Below are positions 1-8,739 of a stretch of 44,622 nt of DNA, piece after piece. The stretch is from contig JAMPFV010000017.1 in assembly GCA_023664265.1 (NCBI GenBank), forward strand, positions 1-44,622. The letters are read 5' to 3'. Both the position numbers and the translations under genes were made by a program. The notes below the pieces were generated by a model. The model did not search any database and was not told where the DNA came from. It saw nothing but the letters and a program-made list of their open reading frames with translations. Within the stretch, counting starts at the first letter, position 1. Every line of letters begins with the position of its first letter. Source of the stretch: Roseburia sp. (GTDB lineage Bacteria; Bacillota; Clostridia; Lachnospirales; Lachnospiraceae).

Positions 1-84
1 GAGCAAGCTCCCACGGTCAATTTGCATAATCATTTCTGCATGGCTGAACTGTTACTAAAAATTCTATAAAATGTATCTGCTCTA

Positions 85-113
85 TTGACTATAGTCCCAA
101 TTGGGGGTATAAG
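85..113 (+). promoter_or_regulatory. Sigma-A type promoter with palindromic spacer, upstream of the YjbR-family gene
   Basis: TTGACT at 85-90 and TATAAG at 108-113 are separated by exactly 17 bases, about 38 bases ahead of the start codon. The spacer holds CCCAATTGGG (96-105) flanked by ATA and TAT, a twofold-symmetric block lying between the -35 and -10 boxes, a usual place for a repressor or a MerR-type activator to bind. The boxes are seen; the operator role is inferred. Confidence 0.55.
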
Positions 114-151
114 TATGAAAAGACTTTCACGGTAAGGATTGGGGGCGTCTT

Positions 152-817
152 ATGACCGAGGTAACGTTCAAAAACCGAAAGCTGAATAAGAAAAAACTTC
201 TGTCTTTCGGGTTTGAAACTGCCGGCAATGGCTATACTTATCATACGGATTTAGCCGATGCGCAGTTGAAACTGACAGTAAAAATTGACCATGAAGAAAA
301 AATATATACGGAAGTGGTTGACAGCAGCAGCAAAGACGAATATGTGCTTCACCTTGTTGCCGGCGCCGCAGGTCCTTTTGTCGGGCAAGTGAAAAGTGAA
401 TACGAGACTGTGCTTGAGGAAATTGCTGAAAAGTGTTTTGACACGCAGATTTTCAAGAGCAGGCAGGCAAAGGAAGTCATCGCCTATGTCCGAGACACCT
501 ACGGAGATGAACCTGAATATCTGTGGCGGAAGTTTTCCGATAATGCCGTTGTAAGGCGAAAGGACACGCAAAAATGGTATGCGGTTTTACTTACCGTATC
601 ACGCCGGAAACTCGGATTTGATTCGGATGAAACCGTCGAAATCCTCGATTTGCGAATGATACCCGAAGACATTGAGAAACAAACGGATGGCGTGAAAATC
701 CTGCCCGGGTATCACATGAACAAAAAGCATTGGGTTACCATCTGCCTCGACGGTTCAGTACCCATTGATGATATATGCAGGAGGACAGACGAAAGTTATC
801 TGCTGGCAATAAAATAA
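152..817 (+). CDS. MmcQ/YjbR family protein
   Basis: This 221-residue protein carries a YjbR-like domain in its C-terminal half (about residues 105-217), recognisable by the PEYLWRKF stretch, the KWYAVLL strand and the PGYHMNKKHWVTI segment. YjbR domains have a double-wing fold and are often annotated as DNA-binding, but no biochemical role is established. Residues 1-100 are an additional N-terminal region seen in Clostridia versions; I do not recognise its function. The start is chosen because GGATTGGGGG lies just upstream and a promoter precedes it. No operon partner is evident: the following gene is 92 bases away behind a stem-loop. Confidence 0.75.
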   Translation: MTEVTFKNRKLNKKKLLSFGFETAGNGYTYHTDLADAQLKLTVKIDHEEKIYTEVVDSSSKDEYVLHLVAGAAGPFVGQVKSEYETVLEEIAEKCFDTQIFKSRQAKEVIAYVRDTYGDEPEYLWRKFSDNAVVRRKDTQKWYAVLLTVSRRKLGFDSDETVEILDLRMIPEDIEKQTDGVKILPGYHMNKKHWVTICLDGSVPIDDICRRTDESYLLAIK

Positions 818-828
818 TTCTGATAAAG

Positions 829-878
829 AGATTGAAAATTAAAATTTTCAATCTGCGCATAGTCTCAGCAAAGCTGAG
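829..878 (+). terminator. Two stem-loops between the YjbR-family and lipoprotein genes
   Basis: AGATTGAAAATT (829-840) and AATTTTCAATCT (843-854) form a perfect 12-base inverted repeat with a 2-base centre, an AT-rich stem without a clear downstream T-run. CTCAGC (864-869) and GCTGAG (873-878) form a second hairpin, and TCTGCGC around 851 can pair with GCGCAGA just before the lipoprotein ribosome site. It may end the upstream transcript or shape the leader of the next gene; which one cannot be told from sequence. Confidence 0.45.
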
Positions 879-909
879 CCGATAAAACAGCGCAGAAATG
901 AGGTGAACC

Positions 910-1734
910 ATGAAACGACATCTTTTTATGCTGCTCTTGGCGCTGCTGCCCGCGCTGTTGTCCGCGTGCGGCGCAAAGGCGGGCGCTTCCGAGCCGCAGA
1001 CCGTAATTGACTGGAGCCAAATATCGGGCGCGGCAGGCAGTGAAGCGGCAGCGGACAAGCCCTCGGCAGACAAACCGCAGCAGGACACGGCATTGTCTGC
1101 CACGGTAGACAATGCCGCTGCAGACAATGCCGCTACAGACAATGCCGCTACAGACGACACAAAGCCACAGACAACGACACCCGCGGATAACGGTTTATCC
1201 GAGCCGTACCGACAGCTCTACGCGCAGGCCGTCACGGAAAATACCGATCCCGTCTCCTTCTCCCTGATTTATCTGGACAATGACGATATTCCGGAGCTGG
1301 TTGTCACCGACAACTACTACGGCGCCACCTCCATCTATACCGTAAAGGACGGCGCGGTCTCCTGCATGGTCGATGCCCTTTTCACGGTGGAGCTGACCTA
1401 TTTCGAGCGCGGCAGCGTCATTGCCGCATTCGCGCGCTGGAACGGCGGCGGGGATGAGGGCGGATACGGCCAATACTATTATCAGACTGACGCCGACAAT
1501 ACGGTCACGGATGATACCATGCCCCTGCTGAGCTTCGACTACAACGCCGTCTACGACGAGGACGGCAATTATACGGGCGAGGGCGTCACCCGCTATTTCC
1601 GTATGGGCGAGGAGGTTGACGCGGCAGCGTATCAGGAGGCGCTTGCGGGCTTTGGCATAACCGAAGACAGCGACCGTCTCTGCGCGGAAAATTCCATGAC
1701 AAAAGAAGAACTGCTCCGCGCGCTGAACCCGTAA
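910..1734 (+). CDS. Lipoprotein with Ala/Asp/Thr-rich linker and unknown C-terminal domain
   Basis: A signal peptide of about 19 residues ends in a lipobox (LLSAC, lipid-bearing Cys20), so the mature protein should be anchored on the outer face of the cytoplasmic membrane. Residues about 35-95 are a low-complexity linker that includes three in-frame copies of a 15-base DNA repeat. The rest (about 100-274) reads as a compact extracellular domain with the SLIYLDNDDIPELVV pattern that recurs in secreted Firmicute proteins of unknown role, rich in acidic and Tyr residues. GAGGTGAACC gives the ribosome site. No enzymatic motif is recognised. Confidence 0.7.
   Translation: MKRHLFMLLLALLPALLSACGAKAGASEPQTVIDWSQISGAAGSEAAADKPSADKPQQDTALSATVDNAAADNAATDNAATDDTKPQTTTPADNGLSEPYRQLYAQAVTENTDPVSFSLIYLDNDDIPELVVTDNYYGATSIYTVKDGAVSCMVDALFTVELTYFERGSVIAAFARWNGGGDEGGYGQYYYQTDADNTVTDDTMPLLSFDYNAVYDEDGNYTGEGVTRYFRMGEEVDAAAYQEALAGFGITEDSDRLCAENSMTKEELLRALNP
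1108..1152 (+). repeat. Three tandem copies of a 15-base coding repeat
   Basis: GACAATGCCGCTGCA is followed by two copies of GACAATGCCGCTACA, in frame, encoding repeated D-N-A-A-(A/T) units of the lipoprotein linker. The period is a multiple of three, so copy-number change would lengthen the linker without a frameshift. Confidence 0.85.
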
Positions 1735-1782
1735 ACCGACATTCCCATCCGATTTACCGTCCGTTTTGTTTCAAAGACCGTC

Positions 1783-1811
1783 TTGCACAATTTCCCCTGA
1801 AATGATACAGT
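1783..1811 (+). promoter_or_regulatory. Possible promoter of pepF
   Basis: TTGCAC (1783-1788) and TACAGT (1806-1811) lie 17 bases apart in the 150-base gap before pepF. The boxes match consensus only partly, so this is a weak call based on position and spacing. Confidence 0.3.
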
Positions 1812-1884
1812 AAAGATACCTTCCATCGACAGACATCCCATGCCTTGTCGGTTGGAGGTATCTTATGACGAGGAGGATATTCAT

Positions 1885-3702
1885 ATGAGCGACACGGCAA
1901 AAGAGATTTCCGGCTTTGCGCACAGAAGCGAGGTTCCCAAGGCCTATACTTGGGCGGTTGAGGATTTATACGCTTCCGACGACGATTGGAAAGCCGATTT
2001 GGAAGAAATAAAGGAAATGCTTCCCCGAGTGGAGGCTTTTCAGCATACACTGGCGGACAGCCCCACACGGCTGCTGTCCTTTTTGAAATTGCAGGATGAG
2101 CTTACCGTCCGACTGGACCGCTTCGCAAACTACGCGATGACAAGGGCCGACGAGGACACCAAAAACACGGTCTATCAGGGATTCAAGGATCAGGCGACGG
2201 GCGTGTATGTCGCCGCCTCCGCCGCTTCCGCCTTTGCGGAGCCGGAAATCCTCGCCATCCCTGCCGAGACGCTTGAGCATTTCTTTGCACAGGAGCCTGA
2301 CTTGGCGGTTTACCGCCGCTATCTCCATGACGTCCGCCGCAAGGAGGCGCATATTCTGAGCAACGCCGAGGAGAAAATCCTTGCCGCCGCAGGGGATCTG
2401 GCACAGGCGCCAGATGATATTTTCGCGCTTTTGAACAACGCGGACATTACCTTTGACTCGGTTACGGATATCGCGGGAAGGCGCTTCCCCGTCACACAGG
2501 CGGGCTTCATCCCGCTGATGCGCAATCCTGACAGGAGTGTCAGAAAATCCGCCTTTGAGTCCGTTTACCGCACTTACAAGGGACTGAAAAACACTTCCGC
2601 CGCGCTGCTCTCCGCACAGATGAAGCAGTTGCAGTTTTTCGCGAACATGCGCAGATATGACAGCGCACTTGCCGCCGCGCTGGACAATACCAATGTCGAT
2701 TCCGCGGTATACTACAACCTGATTGACGCGGTACACGACAGCATGGAGTCCATGTACAAATATGTCCGCCTCCGCAAAAGGCTTTTGCAGGTTGACGAGC
2801 TGCACATGTACGACCTGTATGTGCCCGTCGTGTCCGAGGCCGTAAGGACAATTCCGTTTGAGGAGGCCAAGGCGGACATCCGCGAGGCGCTCTCCGTTCT
2901 GGGGGAGGACTATATCGCGATTCTCGACGAGGGCTTTGAGAACCGCTGGATTGACATATACGAGAACACCGGCAAGCGAAGCGGCGCGTACTCCTGCGGG
3001 GCGCGCGTGCATCCGCTGGTGCTGTTGAATTACAAGAATGATCTGGACAGCGAATTTACCACGGCCCACGAAATGGGGCACGCCATCCACTCCTACCTCT
3101 CCAACAGGAATCAGCCGGTTATCGATTCGGAATACGGGATTTTCGTTGCCGAGGTGGCCTCGACCTGCAACGAGGCGCTCCTAATGCAATATCTGTTGAA
3201 AAAGACCACGGATAAGAAGGAGCGCGCCTACCTGATCAACTACTTCCTCGAGCAGTTCCGCACCACACTCTACCGCCAGACCATGTTCGCGGAGTTTGAG
3301 CTGAAAATGAGCCAACTGATTCAGAACGGGGAAAGCCTCAACGCCGAGACGGCCTGCAGGGTGTACCATGATCTGATTCATCTGTACTTTGGCGACGACA
3401 TTGTCATCGATAAGCAGATTGATTTGGAGTGGGCGCGAATCCCTCACTTTTACTATAATTTCTATGTCTATCAGTATGCGACGGGCTTCTCCGCGGCAAT
3501 CGCCCTCTCTCAGAGGATTTTGAAGGAAGGCGCCCCCGCCGTGAAGGCCTACAAGGAAAAGTTCCTGAGCGCGGGCTGCTCCAAGGATCCTGTCTCCATC
3601 CTGCGGGACGCCGGCGTGGATATGTCCACCAAAAAGCCCGTCGAGGAGGCCTTAAAGCTCTTCGACAGCCTGATTGACGAGATGAAAGAGCTGCTGTTAT
3701 AG
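1885..3702 (+). CDS. pepF: Oligoendopeptidase F (M3B metallopeptidase)
   Basis: A cytoplasmic zinc peptidase that cuts short peptides, here 605 residues, the usual length for the family. The zinc site HEMGH (His395, Glu396, His399) is intact, followed by the downstream metal ligand in the EVASTCNE segment (Glu430). The N-terminal helical part covers about residues 1-200. I start at 1885 rather than at the upstream in-frame ATG (1840) because AGGAGG sits just ahead of it and the 15 extra residues do not resemble the family. It stands alone on the plus strand and converges on gatB, with the two stop codons touching. Confidence 0.93.
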   Translation: MSDTAKEISGFAHRSEVPKAYTWAVEDLYASDDDWKADLEEIKEMLPRVEAFQHTLADSPTRLLSFLKLQDELTVRLDRFANYAMTRADEDTKNTVYQGFKDQATGVYVAASAASAFAEPEILAIPAETLEHFFAQEPDLAVYRRYLHDVRRKEAHILSNAEEKILAAAGDLAQAPDDIFALLNNADITFDSVTDIAGRRFPVTQAGFIPLMRNPDRSVRKSAFESVYRTYKGLKNTSAALLSAQMKQLQFFANMRRYDSALAAALDNTNVDSAVYYNLIDAVHDSMESMYKYVRLRKRLLQVDELHMYDLYVPVVSEAVRTIPFEEAKADIREALSVLGEDYIAILDEGFENRWIDIYENTGKRSGAYSCGARVHPLVLLNYKNDLDSEFTTAHEMGHAIHSYLSNRNQPVIDSEYGIFVAEVASTCNEALLMQYLLKKTTDKKERAYLINYFLEQFRTTLYRQTMFAEFELKMSQLIQNGESLNAETACRVYHDLIHLYFGDDIVIDKQIDLEWARIPHFYYNFYVYQYATGFSAAIALSQRILKEGAPAVKAYKEKFLSAGCSKDPVSILRDAGVDMSTKKPVEEALKLFDSLIDEMKELLL

Positions 3703-3708
3703 CAGCTC
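3688..3708. terminator. Compact stem-loop spanning both stop codons of pepF and gatB
   Basis: GAGCTGCT (3688-3695) and AGCAGCTC (3701-3708) make a perfect 8-base stem around a GTTAT loop. The loop and first stem bases hold the gatB stop (complement of 3697-3699) and the pepF stop (3700-3702). It is symmetric, so it could act on both converging transcripts, but neither side has a strong T-run. Confidence 0.5.
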
Positions 3709-5127
3709 CTTCAATATTTGGTTCACCATTGCGGGGTCCGCTTTCCCTTTCATGGCCTTCATCGTCTGTCCGACCAGAAAGCCGACAGCCTTCTCCTTGC
3801 CGTTGTGGTAATCCGCCACCGACTGCGGGTTGGACGCGATGACCTCCTCGATGGTCTTTCGCAGCGCGCCCTCGTCATTGACGGTCTTTAACCCCTTCTC
3901 CTCCACATATTGCTCAGGGTCAATATCCTCGTCAAACATCACCGCGAACACCTCCTTGGCCACGGAAGAATTGATTGCCTTGGAATCCACCAGCTCAATC
4001 AGCTTTGCCAGATGCTCGGGCGCAAAGCGGATATCTTCGGGATCCATGTTCTGCTCCTTGAGCAGCCGCAGGGTCTCCCCCATCAGCCAGTTCGACACCT
4101 TCTTGGGCTGCCCGCAGAGAGCGGTTGTCTCCTCAAAGAGATCGGCCATATGCTTGGAATCCGTGATAATGCCGATATCGTACTCCGGAATGTCAAAGGC
4201 CTCCTTATAGCGGCGCATCTTTTCCTCCCGAAATTCCGGCAGACTGCTCCTGATTTCCTCCAGCCATGCGTCGCTGATGCAGACGGGAACAAGGTCGGGG
4301 TCTGGAAAATAGCGGTAATCCTGCGCATCCTCCTTGGAGCGCATCGCATAGGAATATTCTTTCGCGTCATCCCATCGCCTGGTCTCCTGAACCACCTGCT
4401 GCCCCGACTCGAGAAGCTCAATCTGCCGCTCCCGCTCTCCCTCGATCGCGTGGGTGATGGCGCGGAACGAGTTCAGGTTCTTCATCTCGGTTCGAGTGCC
4501 GAATGCCTTTTCCCCGACCTCCCTGACCGAGAGATTGACGTCCGCGCGCATGGAACCCTCGTTCAGCTTGCAATCCGACGCCCCTAGATATTGGATAAGC
4601 ATGCGCAGCTTTTCCAGATAGGCGATAACCTCCTCGGCGCTGCGCATATCCGGCTCGGAGACAATCTCGATCAACGGCACGCCCGAGCGGTTGTAATCCA
4701 CCAGCGAGCAATCCTCCCACTCGTCATGGATAAGCTTTCCCGCGTCCTCCTCCATGTGAATCTCATGGATCCCGACGGATTTTTTCCCCGCCTCCGTCTC
4801 GATATCGACATGCCCGTCCCTGCAGATTGGCAGATAGAGCTGACTAATCTGGTAGTTCTGCGGATTGTCCGGATAAAAATAATTCTTCCTGTCAAATTTA
4901 CAGTGCTGCGTGATATGACAGTTGGTCGCAAGCCCCACCGCAACCGCGTAGTTGACCACCTGTCTGTTCAGGACAGGCAGAGCGCCCGGCATTCCGGTGC
5001 AGACCGGACAGGTATGTGTATTGGGCGCTCCCCCGAACGCGGTAGAGCAGCCGCAGAAAATTTTGGTTTTCGTCGCAAGCTCCACATGAACCTCCAACCC
5101 GATAACCGTTTCATATTGCTTCGCCAT
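3697..5127 (-). CDS. gatB: Asp/Glu-tRNA amidotransferase subunit B
   Basis: GatB is the kinase and tRNA-binding subunit of GatCAB, which phosphorylates Asp-tRNA(Asn) or Glu-tRNA(Gln) and amidates it with ammonia delivered from GatA. The 476-residue protein is full length: it has the ETVIGLEVHVEL start, the zinc knuckle cysteines (Cys25, Cys27, Cys40, Cys43), the RSGVPLIEIVSEPD core, and a C-terminal helical tail domain (about 330-476) ending in NQILKEL. It is the last gene of the aspS-gatCAB operon; its GGAGGG ribosome site lies inside the final gatA codons, with one base between the genes, suggesting coupled translation. Confidence 0.96.
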   Translation of the reverse strand: MAKQYETVIGLEVHVELATKTKIFCGCSTAFGGAPNTHTCPVCTGMPGALPVLNRQVVNYAVAVGLATNCHITQHCKFDRKNYFYPDNPQNYQISQLYLPICRDGHVDIETEAGKKSVGIHEIHMEEDAGKLIHDEWEDCSLVDYNRSGVPLIEIVSEPDMRSAEEVIAYLEKLRMLIQYLGASDCKLNEGSMRADVNLSVREVGEKAFGTRTEMKNLNSFRAITHAIEGERERQIELLESGQQVVQETRRWDDAKEYSYAMRSKEDAQDYRYFPDPDLVPVCISDAWLEEIRSSLPEFREEKMRRYKEAFDIPEYDIGIITDSKHMADLFEETTALCGQPKKVSNWLMGETLRLLKEQNMDPEDIRFAPEHLAKLIELVDSKAINSSVAKEVFAVMFDEDIDPEQYVEEKGLKTVNDEGALRKTIEEVIASNPQSVADYHNGKEKAVGFLVGQTMKAMKGKADPAMVNQILKELL

Positions 5128-5128
5128 G

Positions 5129-6574
5129 CTATCCCTCCATTATCTTTTCATGGGTGTACGCCGCCCGTATCAGCTTTTTCTCCTGAAAGCTGTCCGCAAT
5201 CAACTGCAGGCCGATGGGCAGTCCTGCCGCATCCCCCCCGCACGGAACCGAAATCGCCGGAAGCCCCGCCAGATTGACGGCGATGGTATAAATGTCCCCG
5301 AGATACATTTTCAAAGGGTCCGCCAGGCTCTCCCCCAGCTTCGGCGCGGTGGTCGGCGTCACCGGCCCCAGAATCAGGTCATACCGTGCAAACGCCTCGT
5401 CAAACGCCTTTTTTATCATGGCCTTTACCCGCAGCGCCTTCAGATAATACGCGTCATAATAGCCGGAGCTCAGCACGAACGAGCCGAGCATGATGCGGCG
5501 CTTCACCTCCGCCCCGAAGCCCTCCGATCGGGTTCTCTTGTACATCTCGTGAAGCCCCTCGGCCGCGGCCGTGCGGTACCCGTACTTAATGCCGTCAAAA
5601 CGCTCCAGATTAGAGCTTGCCTCCGCTGCCGCAATCGTATAGTAGGTCGGTATCGCGTATTCGACAAGGCTCAGGTCGAACTCCTCCAACACCGCGCCCC
5701 GCTCCTCGAGGCGCTTTGCCGCCGCGAGTACGGCCTCCTTTACCGCGGGGTCAAGCCCCTCCCCGAAATAATCGCGCGGAATACCGATGCGCAGTCCCGC
5801 AACGTCCGCCGTCAGCGCGGCGGTAAAGTCCGTGTCCGTCCGCTCTACGGAGGTGGAATCCTTAACGTCGTGCGAGGCGATCGCCTCCAACACCGCCGCA
5901 CAGTCCGTCACATCCTTTGTCAGCGGCCCGATCTGATCCAGCGAGGAGCCGTACGCAATCAGGCCGTAGCGGGAAACCGTGCCATAGGTCGGCTTTAGTC
6001 CCACGACCCCGCAGAAGCCTGCGGGCTGCCGAATCGACCCGCCCGTGTCGGAGCCGAGCGCGAAAAAGCACTCCTTGGCCGCGACCGCCGCCGCGGAGCC
6101 GCCCGACGAGCCGCCCGGGACATGTGCCAAATTCCAAGGGTTCCTCGTCTCCCCGTATGCCGAGGTCTCCGTCGTGGAGCCCATGGCAAACTCATCCATA
6201 TTGGTCTTTCCGATAAGGACTGCGCCTGCCCGTTGGAGGTTCAAGACCGCCTCCGCGGTAAAGGTCGGGACAAAATTCCCCAAAATCCTCGACGCGCAGG
6301 TCGTCAGCATTCCCTCCGTGCACAGATTGTCCTTGACGGCAACGGGAACGCCCGCCAGCGGGCCTGTCAGCTCCCCGCGCGCTATCCGCTCCTGCGCTTT
6401 TGCCGCCGCCCTCAGGGCCGCTTCCTTATCCACCGTGATATAGGCGTTTATCTCCTTTTCCTTCTCGTCAATCCTTGCAAGCGCCGCCTCCATCGCCTCC
6501 ACGGCAGTGGCCTTGCCCTCTTTTATGGACGCGGCAAGCCCTGCCGCGGTACATGATAAAATATCCATCGCCAT
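5129..6574 (-). CDS. gatA: Asp/Glu-tRNA amidotransferase subunit A (amidase)
   Basis: GatA is the glutaminase-type amidase of GatCAB that releases ammonia for transamidation. At 481 residues it is full length with the amidase-signature Ser-cisSer-Lys triad in place: Lys81 (VAVKDN), Ser156 in GGSSGGS, and Ser180 in GSDTGGS. The start at 6574 (MAMDIL) has AAAGG six bases upstream. It lies between gatC (32-base gap) and gatB (one-base gap) in one minus-strand operon. Confidence 0.96.
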   Translation of the reverse strand: MAMDILSCTAAGLAASIKEGKATAVEAMEAALARIDEKEKEINAYITVDKEAALRAAAKAQERIARGELTGPLAGVPVAVKDNLCTEGMLTTCASRILGNFVPTFTAEAVLNLQRAGAVLIGKTNMDEFAMGSTTETSAYGETRNPWNLAHVPGGSSGGSAAAVAAKECFFALGSDTGGSIRQPAGFCGVVGLKPTYGTVSRYGLIAYGSSLDQIGPLTKDVTDCAAVLEAIASHDVKDSTSVERTDTDFTAALTADVAGLRIGIPRDYFGEGLDPAVKEAVLAAAKRLEERGAVLEEFDLSLVEYAIPTYYTIAAAEASSNLERFDGIKYGYRTAAAEGLHEMYKRTRSEGFGAEVKRRIMLGSFVLSSGYYDAYYLKALRVKAMIKKAFDEAFARYDLILGPVTPTTAPKLGESLADPLKMYLGDIYTIAVNLAGLPAISVPCGGDAAGLPIGLQLIADSFQEKKLIRAAYTHEKIMEG

Positions 6575-6606
6575 CCCATACCTTTCTGTCCGCGCTCCGC
6601 GGCGCT

Positions 6607-6903
6607 CTATGCCTCAAAGGTTCTCGGCACCATAAACATGCCGTCCTTCTCCTCCGGCGCGTTTTGCAGGGTCTTTTCGCTCTCGTCGCCGTTCGTCACA
6701 ATATCCTCACGGAACACGTTCTGCACCGGAAATACATGGGACATCGGCTCAATCCCCGTCGTGTCCAGCTCGCCCAGCTTGTCAATATAATCCAACATAC
6801 GCCCCATATCCTTCTTGGCCTGCTCCTTCTCCTCGTCGGAAAGCTCAAGCTTTGCGAGGATTCCCACATAGTCGATTGTCTCATCCGTTATCACGTTCGC
6901 CAT
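6607..6903 (-). CDS. gatC: Asp/Glu-tRNA amidotransferase subunit C
   Basis: A 98-residue helical protein that wraps around and stabilises the GatA-GatB interface. The N-terminal two-helix region with the [10 protein letters not shown] pattern and the central [11 protein letters not shown] motif are typical. It follows aspS by 22 bases, an arrangement that fits co-expression of the synthetase that makes Asp-tRNA(Asn) with the enzyme that corrects it. Confidence 0.94.
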   Translation of the reverse strand: MANVITDETIDYVGILAKLELSDEEKEQAKKDMGRMLDYIDKLGELDTTGIEPMSHVFPVQNVFREDIVTNGDESEKTLQNAPEEKDGMFMVPRTFEA

Positions 6904-6925
6904 CGTTCTCTACTCCCCCCATCCG

Positions 6926-8662
6926 TCATCTGATCTTGATATGAACCTCCCGAAGCTGCTGCTCCGTCACGTCGTTTGGCGCGCCGCACATCAAATCCTG
7001 CGCCGAGCCGCTCATCGGAAACGCGATGACCTCACGGATATTTTCCTCGTTTCTGAGCAGCATCAGCATTCTGTCCACCCCGGGCGCCATTCCCGCGTGC
7101 GGCGGAGCGCCGAACTGAAACGCCTCATAGAGCGCGCCGAACTTGGATTTCAGCGTTTCCTCGTCATAGCCCGCAATCTCAAAGGCCTTGACCATAATCT
7201 CCATATCATGGTTGCGGACCGCGCCGCTCGACAGCTCCACGCCGTTGCACACAATGTCGTACTGGTAGGCGAGAATGTCCAGCGGATTCTCGTTCTTGAG
7301 CGCCTCCAGACCGCCCTGCGGCATGGAAAACGGGTTGTGCGTAAAGCCGATTTGCTTCGTCTCAGGGTCGAGCTCGAACATCGGGAAATCGTTGACATAG
7401 CAGAAGCGGTACGCGTTCTTTTCGCACAGCTCCAAGCGGTTCCCCAGCTCGAGCCTGAGCTGTCCGGCGTAGTAGTTGGCCCGCTCCTCCTTATCCGCGA
7501 TAAAGAATATCGTGTCCCCCGCCTCAAGCCCCGCCAGTCTTGCAAGCTCCGGCTTCAGCTCCTCGGGAATAAACTTGTCGATAGGCCCCTTATAGCCTCC
7601 GTCCTCCGCGACCTCCAGATAGCCGAGGCCGCCCATTCCGAGTCCCGTCGCGAACTCCAGCAGCTTCTCGTGGAAGCCCTTGGACATCTCCGCATGTACC
7701 CGAATCGCGCGCACCGTCCTCCCGATAAACGGCTTGAAGGTGCACTGTCCGAAGAACTCCGTCACGTCAATGATGCGCAGCGGATTGCGAAGGTCCGGCT
7801 TATCCGTGCCGAACTCCAGCATCGCCTGTTTATAGCTGATCACGGGATACGGCGCCTGTGTCACCGCAAAGCCCTCCGGCGCAAACCGCTCAAAGGTCGC
7901 GGAGAGGATCTCCTCCCCCGCCTTAAAGACATCCTCCTGCGTGGCAAAGCTCATCTCAAAATCCAACTGGTAAAACTCCCCCGGGGAGCGGTCCGCGCGC
8001 GCGTCCTCGTCCCGAAAGCAGGGCGCGATCTGGAAATATTTGTCGATCCCCGACACCATCAAAAGCTGCTTGTACTGCTGCGGCGCCTGCGGAAGCGCGT
8101 AGAATTTTCCCTTGTATTTTCTCGAGGGCACGATATAGTCCCGCGCGCCCTCCGGCGAGGAGGCGCAGAGAATCGGCGTCTGGATCTCCAGAAAGCCCAT
8201 CTCCGTCATCTTCTGCCGCAGAAACGCGATCACCTGCGCGCGGAATACGATATTGTCCCTCACCTTGGCATTTCTCAAATCGAGATAGCGGTATTTCAGA
8301 CGGATGTCCTCCCTTGTCTCCCTCGAGGTCATCACCTCAAAGGGAAGCTGATGATACACTCTTCCCAGCACCGTGATGCGCTTGGCCTCCAGCTCAATGG
8401 TTCCCGTGGGGATTTTCGGATTATAGGTCTCCTCATCCCGCTTCTCGACAGGCCCCTCGATGGAGACGCACATCTCCTTCGCAATGCCGTTCAACAGGCT
8501 CGTGTCCCGCAGAACCACCTGCAGCACGCCATACATATCGCGCAAATCGATGAAGGACACGCCGCCGTGGTCGCGGATATTTTCCACCCAGCCCGCCACG
8601 CAGAGCGTCTGTCCGATATGCTGTTCCCCGATTTCTTTCATGGTAATGTCTCTGTACGCCAT
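6926..8662 (-). CDS. aspS: Aspartyl-tRNA synthetase, probably nondiscriminating
   Basis: A class II synthetase of 578 residues with the N-terminal OB-fold anticodon-binding domain (about 1-110), class II motif 2 (FRDEDARADR), a bacterial insertion domain and motif 3 (GMAPGVDR). I use the start at 8662 (MAYRD) because GAGGAGG stands just upstream; the longer reading back to 8710 runs into the T-box terminator. The anticodon-domain loop reads RDHGG with His at about residue 32. From memory, nondiscriminating bacterial enzymes carry His here where discriminating E. coli AspRS has Leu, which together with the gatCAB neighbours suggests that this enzyme also charges tRNA(Asn). That specificity is inferred. 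Confidence 0.95.
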   Translation of the reverse strand: MAYRDITMKEIGEQHIGQTLCVAGWVENIRDHGGVSFIDLRDMYGVLQVVLRDTSLLNGIAKEMCVSIEGPVEKRDEETYNPKIPTGTIELEAKRITVLGRVYHQLPFEVMTSRETREDIRLKYRYLDLRNAKVRDNIVFRAQVIAFLRQKMTEMGFLEIQTPILCASSPEGARDYIVPSRKYKGKFYALPQAPQQYKQLLMVSGIDKYFQIAPCFRDEDARADRSPGEFYQLDFEMSFATQEDVFKAGEEILSATFERFAPEGFAVTQAPYPVISYKQAMLEFGTDKPDLRNPLRIIDVTEFFGQCTFKPFIGRTVRAIRVHAEMSKGFHEKLLEFATGLGMGGLGYLEVAEDGGYKGPIDKFIPEELKPELARLAGLEAGDTIFFIADKEERANYYAGQLRLELGNRLELCEKNAYRFCYVNDFPMFELDPETKQIGFTHNPFSMPQGGLEALKNENPLDILAYQYDIVCNGVELSSGAVRNHDMEIMVKAFEIAGYDEETLKSKFGALYEAFQFGAPPHAGMAPGVDRMLMLLRNEENIREVIAFPMSGSAQDLMCGAPNDVTEQQLREVHIKIR

Positions 8663-8706
8663 TTCTACTCCTCCTCTGATAAATCCCCGCTGCAAGCGGC
8701 GGAGAA

Positions 8707-8739
8707 TCAAAAATCCCGGAATACAAAATGTATTCCGGG
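8707..8739 (-). terminator. T-box terminator hairpin of the aspS leader
   Basis: On the minus strand an 11-base perfect stem (8715-8725 with 8729-8739, arms CCCGGAATACA and its complement) with a 3-base loop is followed by ATTTTTGATT. It lies between the T-box sequence and the aspS ribosome site, the position of the regulated terminator in T-box leaders. Confidence 0.9.
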
